This document shows positions 17,418-26,364 of a DNA stretch of 64,000 bases, piece after piece. The stretch is from Massilia sp. PDC64 (lineage in GTDB: Bacteria; Pseudomonadota; Gammaproteobacteria; Burkholderiales; Burkholderiaceae_D): NCBI RefSeq assembly GCF_900101265.1, contig NZ_FMZS01000015.1, positions 62,001-126,000 on the forward strand, in the 5' to 3' direction. Under the pieces are notes generated by a model, which saw only the letters and a list, made by a program, of their open reading frames with translations, made no database searches and had not been told where the DNA came from. Both the position numbers and the translations under genes were made by a program. The first letter of the stretch is position 1. Every line of letters begins with the position of its first letter.

Positions 17418-18410
17418 GTGAAAGAAACCGTTTTGAATTCCAACGACACGACGCAGCACGTTCCCGCGCAACTGATTATCGCATCGCGCGAAAGCCGGCT
17501 GGCCATGTGGCAGGCCACGCATGTGCGCGACCGCCTCGCCGCATTATATCCGCAGTGCCAGATCGATATTCTCGGCATGACCACGCGCGGCGACCAGATT
17601 CTCGACAAGACGCTGTCGAAGGTGGGCGGCAAGGGCCTGTTCGTGAAAGAGCTCGAAGTGGCGATGGCCGACGGCCGCGCCCACCTCGCCGTGCACTCCC
17701 TCAAGGACGTGCCGATGGAATTGCCGGAAGGCTTTGAGCTGGCCGCCATCCTCGAACGGGAAGACCCGCGCGACGCCTTCGTCTCCAACGATTTCGACAG
17801 CCTGGCTGCGTTGCCGGCCGGCAGCATCGTCGGCACGAGCAGCCTGCGCCGCCAGGCCCTGATCGCCGCGCGCTATCCGCAGCTCGTGATCAAGCCGTTG
17901 CGCGGCAACCTCGACACGCGCCTCGGCAAGCTCGACCGCGGCGACTACGCCGCCATCATCCTCGCCGCTGCCGGCCTCAAGCGCCTGGGCCTCACGCGCC
18001 GCATCCGCGCGTACCTCGAGCCGGAAGACAGCCTGCCGGCCGCCGGCCAGGGCGCGATGGCCATCGAGATCCTGTCGGGCAATGCAGCCGGCTTCGACCT
18101 GAAGGCCTTGCTGGCGCCGCTGAACCACACGCATACCGCCCAGGCCGTGCAGGCCGAGCGTAAAGTCTCGCAAGTGTTCGGCGGCAGCTGCCAGATCCCG
18201 CTGGCGGCGCATGCGACTGTCGACGGCGACACGCTGCACCTGCGCGCGATGGTCGCCACGCCGGACGGCCGCCGCAGCGCGTTCGCCGACGCCAGCGGCC
18301 CGGCCGCGCTGCCGGAAGCGGTGGGCGAGCAGGTGGCGCAGAAGCTGGCCGCGCAGGACGCCGCCGGGATCCTGGCCGAGTGCAAGGCGACCGCCGCGGG
18401 CGATGCCTGA
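17418..18410 (+). CDS. hemC: Hydroxymethylbilane synthase (porphobilinogen deaminase)
   Basis: 330 residues. It joins four porphobilinogen units into hydroxymethylbilane for haem, sirohaem and B12. Visible signatures: IASRESRLAMWQA, TRGDQILD, GGKGLFVKELE, AVHSLKDVP with the catalytic Asp region, GTSSLRRQA, and the loop GGSCQIPLA whose Cys258 carries the dipyrromethane cofactor. The frame is first in hemC-hemD-hemX-hemY; its stop overlaps the hemD start by eight bases. It diverges from ppc. The first 15 residues are variable, so a start slightly downstream cannot be excluded. Confidence 0.97.
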   Translation: MKETVLNSNDTTQHVPAQLIIASRESRLAMWQATHVRDRLAALYPQCQIDILGMTTRGDQILDKTLSKVGGKGLFVKELEVAMADGRAHLAVHSLKDVPMELPEGFELAAILEREDPRDAFVSNDFDSLAALPAGSIVGTSSLRRQALIAARYPQLVIKPLRGNLDTRLGKLDRGDYAAIILAAAGLKRLGLTRRIRAYLEPEDSLPAAGQGAMAIEILSGNAAGFDLKALLAPLNHTHTAQAVQAERKVSQVFGGSCQIPLAAHATVDGDTLHLRAMVATPDGRRSAFADASGPAALPEAVGEQVAQKLAAQDAAGILAECKATAAGDA

Positions 18411-19173
18411 CGCGGTCGTCATCACCCGTCCGCGCCAGCAGGCCGAGCCGCTGGCCCGCGCGGTGGCGGCGCTCGGCCGCACACCGCTGATCCTGCCATT
18501 ACTGGAAATTTCCCCGCTGGCCGACGACGCGCCGCTGCGCGCCGCGCTCGCCCGCCTGCGCGACTATGCGCTGGTCGCGTTCGTCTCGCCGAACGCCGTC
18601 GACGCGGCGTTCGCCTTGATCGACCAGTGGCCGGCCGAGGTGGCGCTTGCCGTCGTGGGCGAGGGCAGCCGGGCCGCGCTGGCCCGGCACGGCATCGCCG
18701 GCGACGGCTACCGCGTGTATCTGCCGCTCGACCCCGCCCGCAGCGATTCCGAACACCTGCTGCAGGCGCTGGACCTGGCCGCGCTGGCAGGCCGCAAGGT
18801 CCTCGTCGTGCGCGGCGAGACGGGCCGCGAGGTGTTGCCGGACGCCCTGCGTGCCGCGGGCGTGGACGTCGACACGGTGGCGGCCTACCGCCGCGCCGTT
18901 CCGGACTTGACGCCGGACCTGGCCGCGTCATTACGCGCCTTGCTGGCCGGCCCGAACGACTGGATAATCACGAGCTCGGAAGCCCTGCGGGGCCTGGCCG
19001 GCCTCGTCGAACAGCTTGACGGTGGTGCAAGTGTGGCAAATCTGCAACGGCAGCGCCTGATCGTTCCGCATGCCCGCATCGCGGAAACGGCCACTGCACT
19101 CGGTTTCACCGCTGTGACGCTCACGGGGTCCGGCGACGAGCGGCTGCTTGCCGCGTTACAATCACGAGCATGA
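18403..19173 (+). CDS. hemD: Uroporphyrinogen-III synthase
   Basis: 256 residues. It cyclises hydroxymethylbilane and inverts ring D to give uroporphyrinogen III. The family is poorly conserved, but VVITRPRQQAEPLARA at the start, FVSPNAVDAAF, VVGEGSRAAL, VVRGETGREVLPDAL, AAYRRAVP and DWIITSSEALRGL are characteristic of the two alternating lobes. The ATG at 18403 lies inside the hemC end (eight-base overlap), and its own stop overlaps the hemX start by four bases (ATGA), so the genes are translationally coupled. Confidence 0.95.
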   Translation: MPDAVVITRPRQQAEPLARAVAALGRTPLILPLLEISPLADDAPLRAALARLRDYALVAFVSPNAVDAAFALIDQWPAEVALAVVGEGSRAALARHGIAGDGYRVYLPLDPARSDSEHLLQALDLAALAGRKVLVVRGETGREVLPDALRAAGVDVDTVAAYRRAVPDLTPDLAASLRALLAGPNDWIITSSEALRGLAGLVEQLDGGASVANLQRQRLIVPHARIAETATALGFTAVTLTGSGDERLLAALQSRA

Positions 19174-20324
19174 ACGAATTGCCCAACAATCCAGAAAAAC
19201 CAAACATGGGCGGTCCGGTCGTTCCGCCGGAAAGCTATGTGACGCCGGCCCCGGCGGGCCCAGGCGAGCCCCGCGTTCCCGATGGTTCGGGCCTCGGCGG
19301 GCTGCTGCAAAAGCCGCAGAACGTCGCCATCCTCGCGCTGGCCGTCCTGCTCGCCCTCCAGACGTATTCCACGCACAGCCGTTTCAACAAGCTGCGCGAG
19401 GATGTCGCGCGCACCCTCCAGAAGGACAATGCGTCGAACGCCGAGACGGCGCAGACCGTGCGCGAGATCCAGGAAGCGGCCAAGGAATTGCAGGTCAAGG
19501 TGGGCGTCCTGGAAAACCGCCAGACCGAGGCGCAGAGCCAGCAGGCCGCGCTCGAGCAGATGTACCAGGACATTTCGAAGAACCGCGACGAATGGGCGCT
19601 GTCCGAGATCGAGCAGGTGCTGTCCACCGCGAGCCAGCAATTGCAACTGGCCGGCAACGTGCAGGGTGCGCTGATCGCGCTGCAGAACGCCGACCGTTCC
19701 CTGTCGCGCTCGGACAAGCCGCAATTCATCACGATCCGCCGCGCCATCGCGCGCGACATCGAGAAGCTGAAGGCGCTGCCGTCCGTCGACCAGCCCGGCA
19801 TCGCGCTGCGTCTCGACAACGTCATCTCGCAGATCGACAACCTGCCGCTGCTGTCCGACGAAAAGCCGGCCGAGCCGATCGCGCCGTCGCGCGTGAATCC
19901 TGCGCCGGCGGGCGGTAAAACCGCGCCGCCGGCCGACCGGACGCTGGGCCAGCGCATGACGGAAACGTGGCGCAACTGGAGCCACGAGATGTGGGACGAC
20001 ATCCGGCAATTGATCCGCGTGCGCACGGTCGACAATCCGGATGCGCTGATGCTGTCGCCGAGCGAATCGTATTTCGTGCGCGAAAACCTGAAGCTGCGCC
20101 TCCTGAACGCGCGCCTGGCGCTGCTGTCGCGCAACGAAGGCACGTTCCGCGACGACCTGAACACCGCACAGCAGATGCTCGTGAAGTACTTCGACACGAA
20201 GGCACGCTCGACGCAAGCCGCGCAGGCCCTGCTGCGCCAGGTGCAGGCCAACAACGTCACCATCGACGTGCCCGACCTGTCGGAGAGCCTGAACGCCGTG
20301 CGCAATTACAAATCGAAGCCGTGA
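19170..20324 (+). CDS. hemX: HemX-like protein (uroporphyrinogen-III C-methyltransferase-annotated family)
   Basis: 384 residues. A Pro/Gly-rich cytoplasmic N-terminus is followed by one membrane helix (about 50-66, NVAILALAVLLALQ) and a long periplasmic coiled coil (about 75-150). The rest is helical, with SEIEQVLSTASQQLQLAGNV and ALQNADRSL typical of HemX. Although often labelled a methyltransferase, this family has no SAM-binding domain; its role near haem synthesis is unsettled. It overlaps hemD by four bases and is followed by hemY after 17 bases. Confidence 0.92.
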   Translation: MNELPNNPEKPNMGGPVVPPESYVTPAPAGPGEPRVPDGSGLGGLLQKPQNVAILALAVLLALQTYSTHSRFNKLREDVARTLQKDNASNAETAQTVREIQEAAKELQVKVGVLENRQTEAQSQQAALEQMYQDISKNRDEWALSEIEQVLSTASQQLQLAGNVQGALIALQNADRSLSRSDKPQFITIRRAIARDIEKLKALPSVDQPGIALRLDNVISQIDNLPLLSDEKPAEPIAPSRVNPAPAGGKTAPPADRTLGQRMTETWRNWSHEMWDDIRQLIRVRTVDNPDALMLSPSESYFVRENLKLRLLNARLALLSRNEGTFRDDLNTAQQMLVKYFDTKARSTQAAQALLRQVQANNVTIDVPDLSESLNAVRNYKSKP

Positions 20325-20341
20325 AGCGCGGGGCCTGAACG

Positions 20342-21538
20342 ATGCGTTTATTACTCTGGTTAGTCGCCCTGATGGCCGCGGCCATCGGCATTGCCGTGAC
20401 CGCGCGCTTCAATCCCGGCAACGTCGTCTTTTTCTATCCGCCGCACCGGATCGACCTGTCGCTGAACCTGTTCGTCGTGCTGGCGTTCCTGCTGTTCCTC
20501 GTGCTGTACGGCCTCGTCCGCGCCGTGCGCGCCACGTTGGGCATGCCCGAGCGCGTGGCCGAGTACCGCTACCGCAAGCGTGAGCGCGAAGCGAACCGCG
20601 GCCTGCGCGAAGCCCTGAAAGCCCTGTTCGAGGGTCGCTTCGGCCATGCCGAGAAGGCCGCCATGCGCGCCGCCGACCTGCCGGAGAATGCCGGCCTCGC
20701 CGCGCTGATCGGCGCTCGTGCCGCGCACCGCATGCGCGAACCGGCGCGCCGCGACGCCTGGCTCGCCGGCATCGTGCACGACCAGTCCCTCAAGACGGCA
20801 CGCCTGATGACGGTCACGGAACTGCTCGTCGACGACCACAAGCCGGAAGGCGCACTGGAAGCCGTCGCGGAACTGAACGCCAGCGGCCAGCGCCACATCC
20901 ACGCGCTGCAATGGGCCATGAAGGCCAACCAGCAGGCGCGCAACTGGCCGGAGGTGCTGCGTCTCGTGCGCATCCTCGACAAGCGCAACGCCTTGCACCC
21001 CGCGCTGTCTGCGCGCCTGCGCGAGATGGCGTACGACGCACTGTTGTCCGAAGGCGGCCACGATGCCGAATCGATCCGCCGCGTGTGGGCCAGCGTCCCC
21101 GCCGGCGACCGGGTGAAACCGTACATCGCGGCCCGCGCCGCCGCCGCGCTGAATGCGCGCGGCCTGCACGACGACGCCCGCGGCATCGTCGAGGATGCGC
21201 TGAAGGCCGGCTGGGACGAGCGCGTCGTGCGCGCCTACCGCGAAGCGGCAGGCCCGGAAGGTTCGGCCACGTTGCTGGCGCAGATCGAGAATTGCGAGAC
21301 CTGGCTGCGCGCCCATCCGAACGATCCGGAACTGGAACTGACCCTGGGCTCCCTGTGCCTGCGCCAGAAACTGTGGGGCAAGGCCCAGCGCTACCTGGAG
21401 CAGGCGCTGTCCGACGCCACCGAGCCCCACATGGTGCGCGAAGCCCACCTGAAGCTGGCGCAGCTGCACGAAGCGCTGGGACAGCGCGAAGAGGCCGACC
21501 GGCACTACCGGCTGTGCGCGCTCGCCACCGTGCTGTGA
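20342..21538 (+). CDS. hemY: HemY-like protein, TPR-containing haem-biosynthesis-associated membrane protein
   Basis: 398 residues with two N-terminal membrane helices (about 3-20 and 40-60), NPGNVVFFYPPHRIDLSLN between them, and a C-terminal helical-repeat (TPR) region from about 95 on, for example EQALSDATEPHMVREAHLKL. This is the HemY of proteobacterial hemCDXY operons, not the protoporphyrinogen oxidase of the same name. It may act as a scaffold for haem-pathway enzymes at the inner membrane; the molecular function is unproven. It is last in the operon. Confidence 0.93.
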   Translation: MRLLLWLVALMAAAIGIAVTARFNPGNVVFFYPPHRIDLSLNLFVVLAFLLFLVLYGLVRAVRATLGMPERVAEYRYRKREREANRGLREALKALFEGRFGHAEKAAMRAADLPENAGLAALIGARAAHRMREPARRDAWLAGIVHDQSLKTARLMTVTELLVDDHKPEGALEAVAELNASGQRHIHALQWAMKANQQARNWPEVLRLVRILDKRNALHPALSARLREMAYDALLSEGGHDAESIRRVWASVPAGDRVKPYIAARAAAALNARGLHDDARGIVEDALKAGWDERVVRAYREAAGPEGSATLLAQIENCETWLRAHPNDPELELTLGSLCLRQKLWGKAQRYLEQALSDATEPHMVREAHLKLAQLHEALGQREEADRHYRLCALATVL

Positions 21539-21541
21539 CGG

Positions 21542-21733
21542 TCACGAGCGGTTTGTTTCCCGCTTCCCGCGCACGATGACCACGGCCATGTGACCCGGCG
21601 TGCCGATGTTGTCCGCGACCGGCACTGCCGGTGTCGCCCGCGCATCCGGCAGGCGGTCGATGACGATGGATCCGGCGCCGACGATGGCCAGCGTCGTGAT
21701 GAAGATGGCTTCCATGTGTTTCTGCATGTTCAT
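21542..21733 (-). CDS. Small hypothetical protein (63 aa) with N-terminal hydrophobic segment
   Basis: MNMQKHMEAIFITTLAIVGAG begins a 63-residue protein with a hydrophobic stretch at about 8-24, then IDRLPDA and a basic tail. GAGGGGAAC sits a few bases before the ATG at 21733. It is convergent with hemY, with three bases between stops. I do not know the family, though its tidy ribosome site suggests a real gene. It may be a secreted or membrane-tethered small protein. Confidence 0.55.
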   Translation of the reverse strand: MNMQKHMEAIFITTLAIVGAGSIVIDRLPDARATPAVPVADNIGTPGHMAVVIVRGKRETNRS

Positions 21734-21938
21734 AGCGTTCCCCTCGGGTTGATGGTGACGCGCGGGCGACCTGCCCGGCGACATCCATCCAGCACGAGGC
21801 GTGCCACCCGGTGCGGCAGGGGATGTCACGGGAGAGAACCGCCTGCCGGGTTGGCGTGGGGCCAACGACACGCGCCGATGTGTGGGGCGCGGACCAACAG
21901 CCGGCCCGTTGCGGCGCCCATTTCGGTGCCTCTGCAAC

Positions 21939-21955
21939 CTTGTGCGGCGCACAAG
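21939..21955. promoter_or_regulatory. Palindrome over the ppa promoter -35 region
   Basis: CTTGTGC, GGC, GCACAAG is a perfect 7-bp-arm dyad. It ends 15 bases before a TATAAT at 21971-21976, so it covers the -35 position of the ppa promoter. It could be an operator; the protein is unknown. Confidence 0.4.
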
Positions 21956-21970
21956 CCCAAGGCGATTCGT

Positions 21971-21976
21971 TATAAT
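21971..21976 (+). promoter_or_regulatory. -10 box of the ppa promoter
   Basis: A perfect TATAAT lies 39 bp before the ppa start codon. The -35 is poor and is overlapped by the palindrome at 21939-21955. Confidence 0.6.
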
Positions 21977-22014
21977 CGACCTTTTATTGTTTCCCCAGCA
22001 ACCAAGGACTATCC

Positions 22015-22551
22015 ATGAGCCTGAATAACGTCAACGCCGGCCGCGATGTGCCGAACGACTTCAACGTCGTCATCGAAATCCCGATGAACGCCGACCCGAT
22101 CAAGTACGAAGTGGACAAGGAATCCGGCGCGATCTTCGTCGACCGCTTCATGGGTACCGCCATGCACTATCCGTGCAACTACGGCTACATCCCGAACACG
22201 ATCGCCGACGACGGCGACCCGTGCGACGTGCTGGTCATCACCCCGTTCCCGCTGATCCCGGGCGTCGTCGTGCGTTGCCGCGCACTGGGCGTGCTGAAGA
22301 TGACGGACGAAGCCGGCGGCGACTCGAAGATCCTGGCCGTGCCGGTCGAAAAAATCCTGCCGGTCTACTCGCACCTGCAAAAGGTCGAAGACGTCCAGGA
22401 ACTGACCCTGCGCCAGATCCAGCACTTCTTCGAGCACTACAAGGACCTGGAAAAGGGCAAGTGGGTCAAGGTCGAAGGCTGGGAAGGCCCGGATGCGGCC
22501 AAGGCCGAGATCCTCGCCGGCGTGAAGAACCACGAGTCGAAGGGCGAATAA
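22015..22551 (+). CDS. ppa: Inorganic pyrophosphatase (family I)
   Basis: 178 residues, the usual bacterial length. It hydrolyses pyrophosphate to phosphate with Mg2+, pulling biosynthetic reactions forward in the cytoplasm. The signature DDGDPCDVLV places the metal-binding aspartates at 66, 68 and 71; EIPMNADPIKYEVDKESG, HYPCNYGYIPNT and GWEG near the C-terminus are also typical. AAGGACTATCC precedes the ATG. It is a single gene with its own promoter and a likely terminator 20 bases after the stop. Confidence 0.97.
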   Translation: MSLNNVNAGRDVPNDFNVVIEIPMNADPIKYEVDKESGAIFVDRFMGTAMHYPCNYGYIPNTIADDGDPCDVLVITPFPLIPGVVVRCRALGVLKMTDEAGGDSKILAVPVEKILPVYSHLQKVEDVQELTLRQIQHFFEHYKDLEKGKWVKVEGWEGPDAAKAEILAGVKNHESKGE

Positions 22552-22570
22552 TTCCCGCACCTCCGGTCGC

Positions 22571-22606
22571 AAGGGCCGCCACCCCAGGGTGCGCGGCCCT
22601 TTGTCG
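22571..22606 (+). terminator. Likely terminator after ppa
   Basis: AAGGGCCGC (22571-22579) pairs with GCGGCCCTT (22594-22602 region), with an inner GC-rich loop, followed by a short T-rich tail. The tail is interrupted, so termination may be partial. Confidence 0.6.
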
Positions 22607-22623
22607 TTTATGTCACCGTGCGG

Positions 22624-24081
22624 TCACCACCCGATGTCGCGCAGCAGCGGATACGTCAGGTCGCGCGGCGGCGTCACCTCGTGCGTCAGGTCGGTGTTGA
22701 TCGCCGGCTCCATCAGCTGGTTCGGCTTGGCCTCCGTCGTGTAGTGCGACACGGTCGAGCCCGGCGAGAACGTGGTCGGCGTGTACATCAGGATGCGGCC
22801 CGCGCTGTCCGTGCCGGCCAGCCGCGTCGTGTCGAGGCCGAGGCTGGCCACGACGCCCGATTGCGTGCGCGAGCGGCGCTGCAGCACTTCCTTCAGCTTG
22901 ATCCCGTCCGCCTGCGTGATGCGCACGGACGGGATCCTGATGCCGGTGTCGTTGCCGCTCATGCCGGCGACGTCGCCCGGCTGGTTGTCCGCCACGACCA
23001 TGCCCAGCGCGCCTGCCGCCTGCACGTTGCGCGCCTTCGTGACGAAGTCGCACGTGCCGCGGTCCACGAGAGCGATGTTGCCGCGCACGGCGAGGCTGTT
23101 CAACGCATTCAGCGGATCGCAGGCCAGGCCCGTGCCGGTGGGCTGGTCGACGACGGGCATCAGCTGGCCGGCGACGGGCGGATTGGAGAGCGGTGGACCG
23201 AACGACGCATCGCCCACCGTGTAGTTGCCCGCGGCCGGGCCGGCGGCCGCACCGCCGATGCCCAGGTTCGAAACCGGGTCGAGCACCTGCGGCACGGCGG
23301 CCGTCACGATGGGGCCGTTCCAGGACAGGCCGCGCCACGTCACGGCCGACGCCGCGCGCTCCGCGTCCGTCATTTCCACCCACAGCTTGCCCGTGCTGTT
23401 GTTCAGCAGGTAGTAATCCCAGATCGATGGGATGCCCTGGATCTCGGCGCCCGTCTCGTTGTCGGTGAACGTCTGGAAGCCGAGGCCGTGCGCGAATTCG
23501 TGCAACAGGACGGTCACGAGGTCGATCTGGTTGCCGAAGTTGTCGTCGAGGCCGAGGTAGAACCCGGAACCGGGCAGGCAGTCATCGAACAGGCCGAGGC
23601 GCGAATTGAAGCGGGCGATGATGTGCGGCTCGCCCGGCGTCGCAAGGTCCTGGCCCGCCAGCTTGCTGGCCAGGGCGCTCGGATACCACGTCGCAGCGCG
23701 CGGCGCGTTCGGGAAGTCGGACCAGATCTCGTTGGCGCCGGCCGAGCCGAGCACGGCACTCGTGGCCGTGCAGGCCAGCGGCACGAACGACGCGCCGATG
23801 CGGATCGGCACGCTGCTGGTGAGCGTCGCGCCCCAGATGTCGGCCGCCCGCTGGAACGCGTTCAGGCGCTGCTGGCCCAAGGTCGTGCCGGTATTGCCGC
23901 CGACGGGCACGGCCGGGGTCGGGTCGTTGAAGCCGACGCCGGGCTCGTTCTGGTTGACGATCACGATGGTGGCCGCGGCCCGGGCCGGTGCGGCCGCGCC
24001 GACAGTGAGCGCCCAGGCGGCGGCGATGCCGGCGAGGACGCCGAGGGCCCGTTGCAGGCGCGACGAATCAGCGGCTTTCAT
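22624..24081 (-). CDS. Secreted zinc metallopeptidase with protease-associated (PA) domain
   Basis: 485 residues with a long signal peptide (cleavage near ARA/AATI, about residue 35). The catalytic motif HEFAHGLGF is at about 194-202, the HExxHxxG zinc site of metzincin-like peptidases. A PA domain follows between about 290 and 420 (GNIALVDRGTCDFVTKA, then VVADNQPG), and the protein ends PLLRDIGW, a frequent end in such secreted peptidases. Its ATG overlaps the end of the post-PEP-CTERM-type gene by 14 bases. There is no PEP-CTERM tail of its own. It may process surface proteins or extracellular peptides; the substrate is unknown. Confidence 0.85.
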   Translation of the reverse strand: MKAADSSRLQRALGVLAGIAAAWALTVGAAAPARAAATIVIVNQNEPGVGFNDPTPAVPVGGNTGTTLGQQRLNAFQRAADIWGATLTSSVPIRIGASFVPLACTATSAVLGSAGANEIWSDFPNAPRAATWYPSALASKLAGQDLATPGEPHIIARFNSRLGLFDDCLPGSGFYLGLDDNFGNQIDLVTVLLHEFAHGLGFQTFTDNETGAEIQGIPSIWDYYLLNNSTGKLWVEMTDAERAASAVTWRGLSWNGPIVTAAVPQVLDPVSNLGIGGAAAGPAAGNYTVGDASFGPPLSNPPVAGQLMPVVDQPTGTGLACDPLNALNSLAVRGNIALVDRGTCDFVTKARNVQAAGALGMVVADNQPGDVAGMSGNDTGIRIPSVRITQADGIKLKEVLQRRSRTQSGVVASLGLDTTRLAGTDSAGRILMYTPTTFSPGSTVSHYTTEAKPNQLMEPAINTDLTHEVTPPRDLTYPLLRDIGW

Positions 24082-24454
24082 GCGTTTTCTCCCCGTGGTC
24101 GTGGTCGAGGCTCGTGCCGTCCCCTCCTTGCACGCATTCGCTCGTCAGCTTGCCGTCGGGTCCGCGGGTGACGACTTCGTAGACCATGCTTTTTTCGCCG
24201 AGGCGCACGCCGCGCGCGCCGTCGCGGCGGCTGATCGTGGCAGGGGTGCGGGGGGCGGCGAAGCCGGCGGTGGCAGGGGTCTTCGCGCGCAATTCCTTCA
24301 GTTCGTCGGCCGTCGGCGCCCGCAGCTGGCCGGTCAACGGGTCGCGCACGACGACCATGCCTTCCTGGCCGGCGGCCTTGGCGTGCATGGAAAACGCGGC
24401 CAGCACGCACAGGGCGGCCAGCGTACCGATGGTGAGCAGTTTTTCCTTGGACAT
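24068..24454 (-). CDS. Post-PEP-CTERM-1-type exported protein
   Basis: 128 residues. A signal peptide (about 1-27, ending MHAKA/AG) is followed by MVVVRDPLTGQLRAPTADE, the pattern I recall for the family named for sitting directly after PEP-CTERM genes, and a short C-terminal domain with one Cys (ECVQGG) and a His/Asp-rich tail. It lies 13 bases downstream of the PEP-CTERM gene and overlaps the metallopeptidase start by 14 bases. The family assignment is from memory and moderate. Function unknown. Confidence 0.7.
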   Translation of the reverse strand: MSKEKLLTIGTLAALCVLAAFSMHAKAAGQEGMVVVRDPLTGQLRAPTADELKELRAKTPATAGFAAPRTPATISRRDGARGVRLGEKSMVYEVVTRGPDGKLTSECVQGGDGTSLDHDHGEKTHESR

Positions 24455-24467
24455 GGTTCCCTCCCGT

Positions 24468-25130
24468 TCAAAGACGCGACCGGCGGCGCAGCACGGTGAT
24501 CATGCCCAGGCCCAGCGCCAGCATCATCCAGTGCGCCGGCTCCGGCACCGCCGTTACGACCGAGACCGTATCGAGGCCGACATAGTTCAGGGTATCGGCC
24601 GGTCCCAGGTAGCGGAAGGCGAAGCGGCCGTTGCCGCTGCCCGTGACGGAGGCCGTGAACTGCTGCCAGTCCGTCGGGTAGCCCGCCGTGCCGCCGACGG
24701 TCGTCAGCAGGGTCGTGAAGTCGGCCATGTCGGTACCGGTGCCCGCCGCGTAGCGCACTTCGAGCAGGTCGTTGAAACCGGGCAGGGCATCGTGCCGGGT
24801 ATAGAAGCTCAGTACCGTGGTGCCGGACAGGTCGAGCACGGGCGTGATCAGCCAGTTGTCGACACTGCCGCTGCCGTTCGCGGCGCCGAGGAAGTTGGCG
24901 GCCGCGTAGGAATCGGGTGCTCCCGACTGGGCCGGGAACAGCGCCGGGTTGCCCTGGAACCAGCCGTTGCCGGCCGGGACGCTGTGGTTGACCTGGGCCC
25001 ATCCGGCAAGGCCCGCCACGTCGTCGAATCCTTCGTTGAGCACTTCGACCCCGGCCGCACGCGCGGTCGTCGCGCCCAGTGCGGCCAGCGACAGCGCGGC
25101 TGTCGCCAGCAAGGTTTTTACGGGTTTCAT
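24468..25130 (-). CDS. PEP-CTERM-anchored surface protein with choice-of-anchor J-like domain
   Basis: 220 residues. A signal peptide (about 1-26, TTARA/AGVE) leads to a beta-rich domain with EVLNEGFDDVAGLAGWAQVN and DNWLITPVLDLSG, typical of choice-of-anchor J or cleaved-adhesin modules. The C-terminus VPEPAHWMMLALGLGM, one hydrophobic helix and RRRSRL is a PEP-CTERM sorting signal, so exosortase probably processes it at the outer surface. The start at 25130 has AAGGG six bases upstream. It is first in a unit with the post-PEP-CTERM-type and metallopeptidase genes. No exosortase gene is in the window. Confidence 0.85.
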   Translation of the reverse strand: MKPVKTLLATAALSLAALGATTARAAGVEVLNEGFDDVAGLAGWAQVNHSVPAGNGWFQGNPALFPAQSGAPDSYAAANFLGAANGSGSVDNWLITPVLDLSGTTVLSFYTRHDALPGFNDLLEVRYAAGTGTDMADFTTLLTTVGGTAGYPTDWQQFTASVTGSGNGRFAFRYLGPADTLNYVGLDTVSVVTAVPEPAHWMMLALGLGMITVLRRRSRL

Positions 25131-25292
25131 GGAGGGCCCTTTCATTCGATATGGATGGGCCCATCTTATGGATCGGAAGATGACGACTTTTGATTTTCAG
25201 CTAACGAACTGGCTGGACAAGACGAGGGTATCGATGAGCGATACCGGAGGGAGCGCGGGGAGGGACGGTGGGCGCGGCGGCCCACCGGTGCA

Positions 25293-26363
25293 TCAGCGTA
25301 CGGCGCGGCGCAGCCGCAGCTTGCCGACGATGCCGATCGGGAAGAAGTAGATGGAGAGGATGAACAGCACGCCGAGCCACAGCATCCACCGGTCCGGATG
25401 CAGCGCGGCGGCCAGCAGCGGGACGCCGGACAGCATCTCGGACGCCTGGCCCATCAGCGTCTTGAGATAGTTCTGCGCGAGGATGAACAGGGTGGCACCG
25501 ACGACCGCGCCATACATCGTGCCCATGCCGCCGATGACGACGATGAGCAGGATGTCCGTCATCACTTCGAAGCCGAGGCTCGTCTTGGGGCCCACGTAGC
25601 GCAGCCACAGGGCCATCAGCGCGCCGGCCAGCGCCGCCACGACGGCGCCCAGCACGTTGGCCCAGATGCGGTAGACGACGGTGCGGTAGCCGAGCGCCTC
25701 GGCGCGGAATTCGTTCTCGCGGATCGCCTGCAGCACGCGGCCGAACGGCGAGTTCACGAGCCGCAGCAGGAACAGGAACAGCACGAGGCAGCCCGCGAAC
25801 ACGATGTAATACGTGATCAGCTTGCCGTCGACGCTGCGCCCGAGCACCTCGTTCTCCATCAGGGTGAAGCCCGGCGACAGGATCTCCGGCACGCTGAACG
25901 TGCGGCCGTCCTCGCCGCCCGTGAAGTCCGACAGCTGCGACGCGAGCACGGAGAACGACGATGCGACGGCCAGCGTGATCATCGCGTAGAAGATCGCCCG
26001 CACGCGCAGCGCGAACAGGCCGATGACGAAGGCCAGCACGACGGTCAGCGCCAGCGCGGCGACGAGGCCCGTGACGATGGCGCCCCACGTGGGCTCGTCG
26101 ACGCTGGCCAGCGCGATGCCGACGCCGTACGCGCCGATGCCGTAGAACATCGTGTGGGCGAACGACACGATGCCCGTATAGCCCAGCAGCAGGTCGTACG
26201 ACGCGACGAGCACGATGTAGACGCAGATCGTGGCCGCCGTGTTCAGCGGACGCGCGCCGGAAAAGAGGAAGGGCGCGAACAGCAGGCCCAGCAGGATGAC
26301 GACGAGGAGGGCGGTCAACGCGCGGCTGCGCGGCAGGTCGCCGGAAAGAAGCTTGATCAGCAT
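25293..26363 (-). CDS. livM: Branched-chain amino acid-type ABC transporter permease (LivM)
   Basis: 356 residues with nine or so membrane helices and the LivM pattern: YDLLLGYTGIVSFAHTMFYG, then ENEFRAEALGYR (the coupling loop that meets the ATPase) and GGMGTMYGAVVGA. It pairs with LivH to form the inner-membrane channel. It is last in the ABC unit; LivH ends one base upstream of its ATG. The substrate could be an amino acid, amide or aromatic acid, as this family serves many. Confidence 0.93.
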   Translation of the reverse strand: MLIKLLSGDLPRSRALTALLVVILLGLLFAPFLFSGARPLNTAATICVYIVLVASYDLLLGYTGIVSFAHTMFYGIGAYGVGIALASVDEPTWGAIVTGLVAALALTVVLAFVIGLFALRVRAIFYAMITLAVASSFSVLASQLSDFTGGEDGRTFSVPEILSPGFTLMENEVLGRSVDGKLITYYIVFAGCLVLFLFLLRLVNSPFGRVLQAIRENEFRAEALGYRTVVYRIWANVLGAVVAALAGALMALWLRYVGPKTSLGFEVMTDILLIVVIGGMGTMYGAVVGATLFILAQNYLKTLMGQASEMLSGVPLLAAALHPDRWMLWLGVLFILSIYFFPIGIVGKLRLRRAVR

Positions 26364-26364
26364 G

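Noticed and set aside
25131..25292. A possible terminator for the ABC unit (GGTGGGC/GCCCACC).
   Set aside because: There is no T-run on the minus strand, so it is not an intrinsic terminator; nothing else is seen in this gap.
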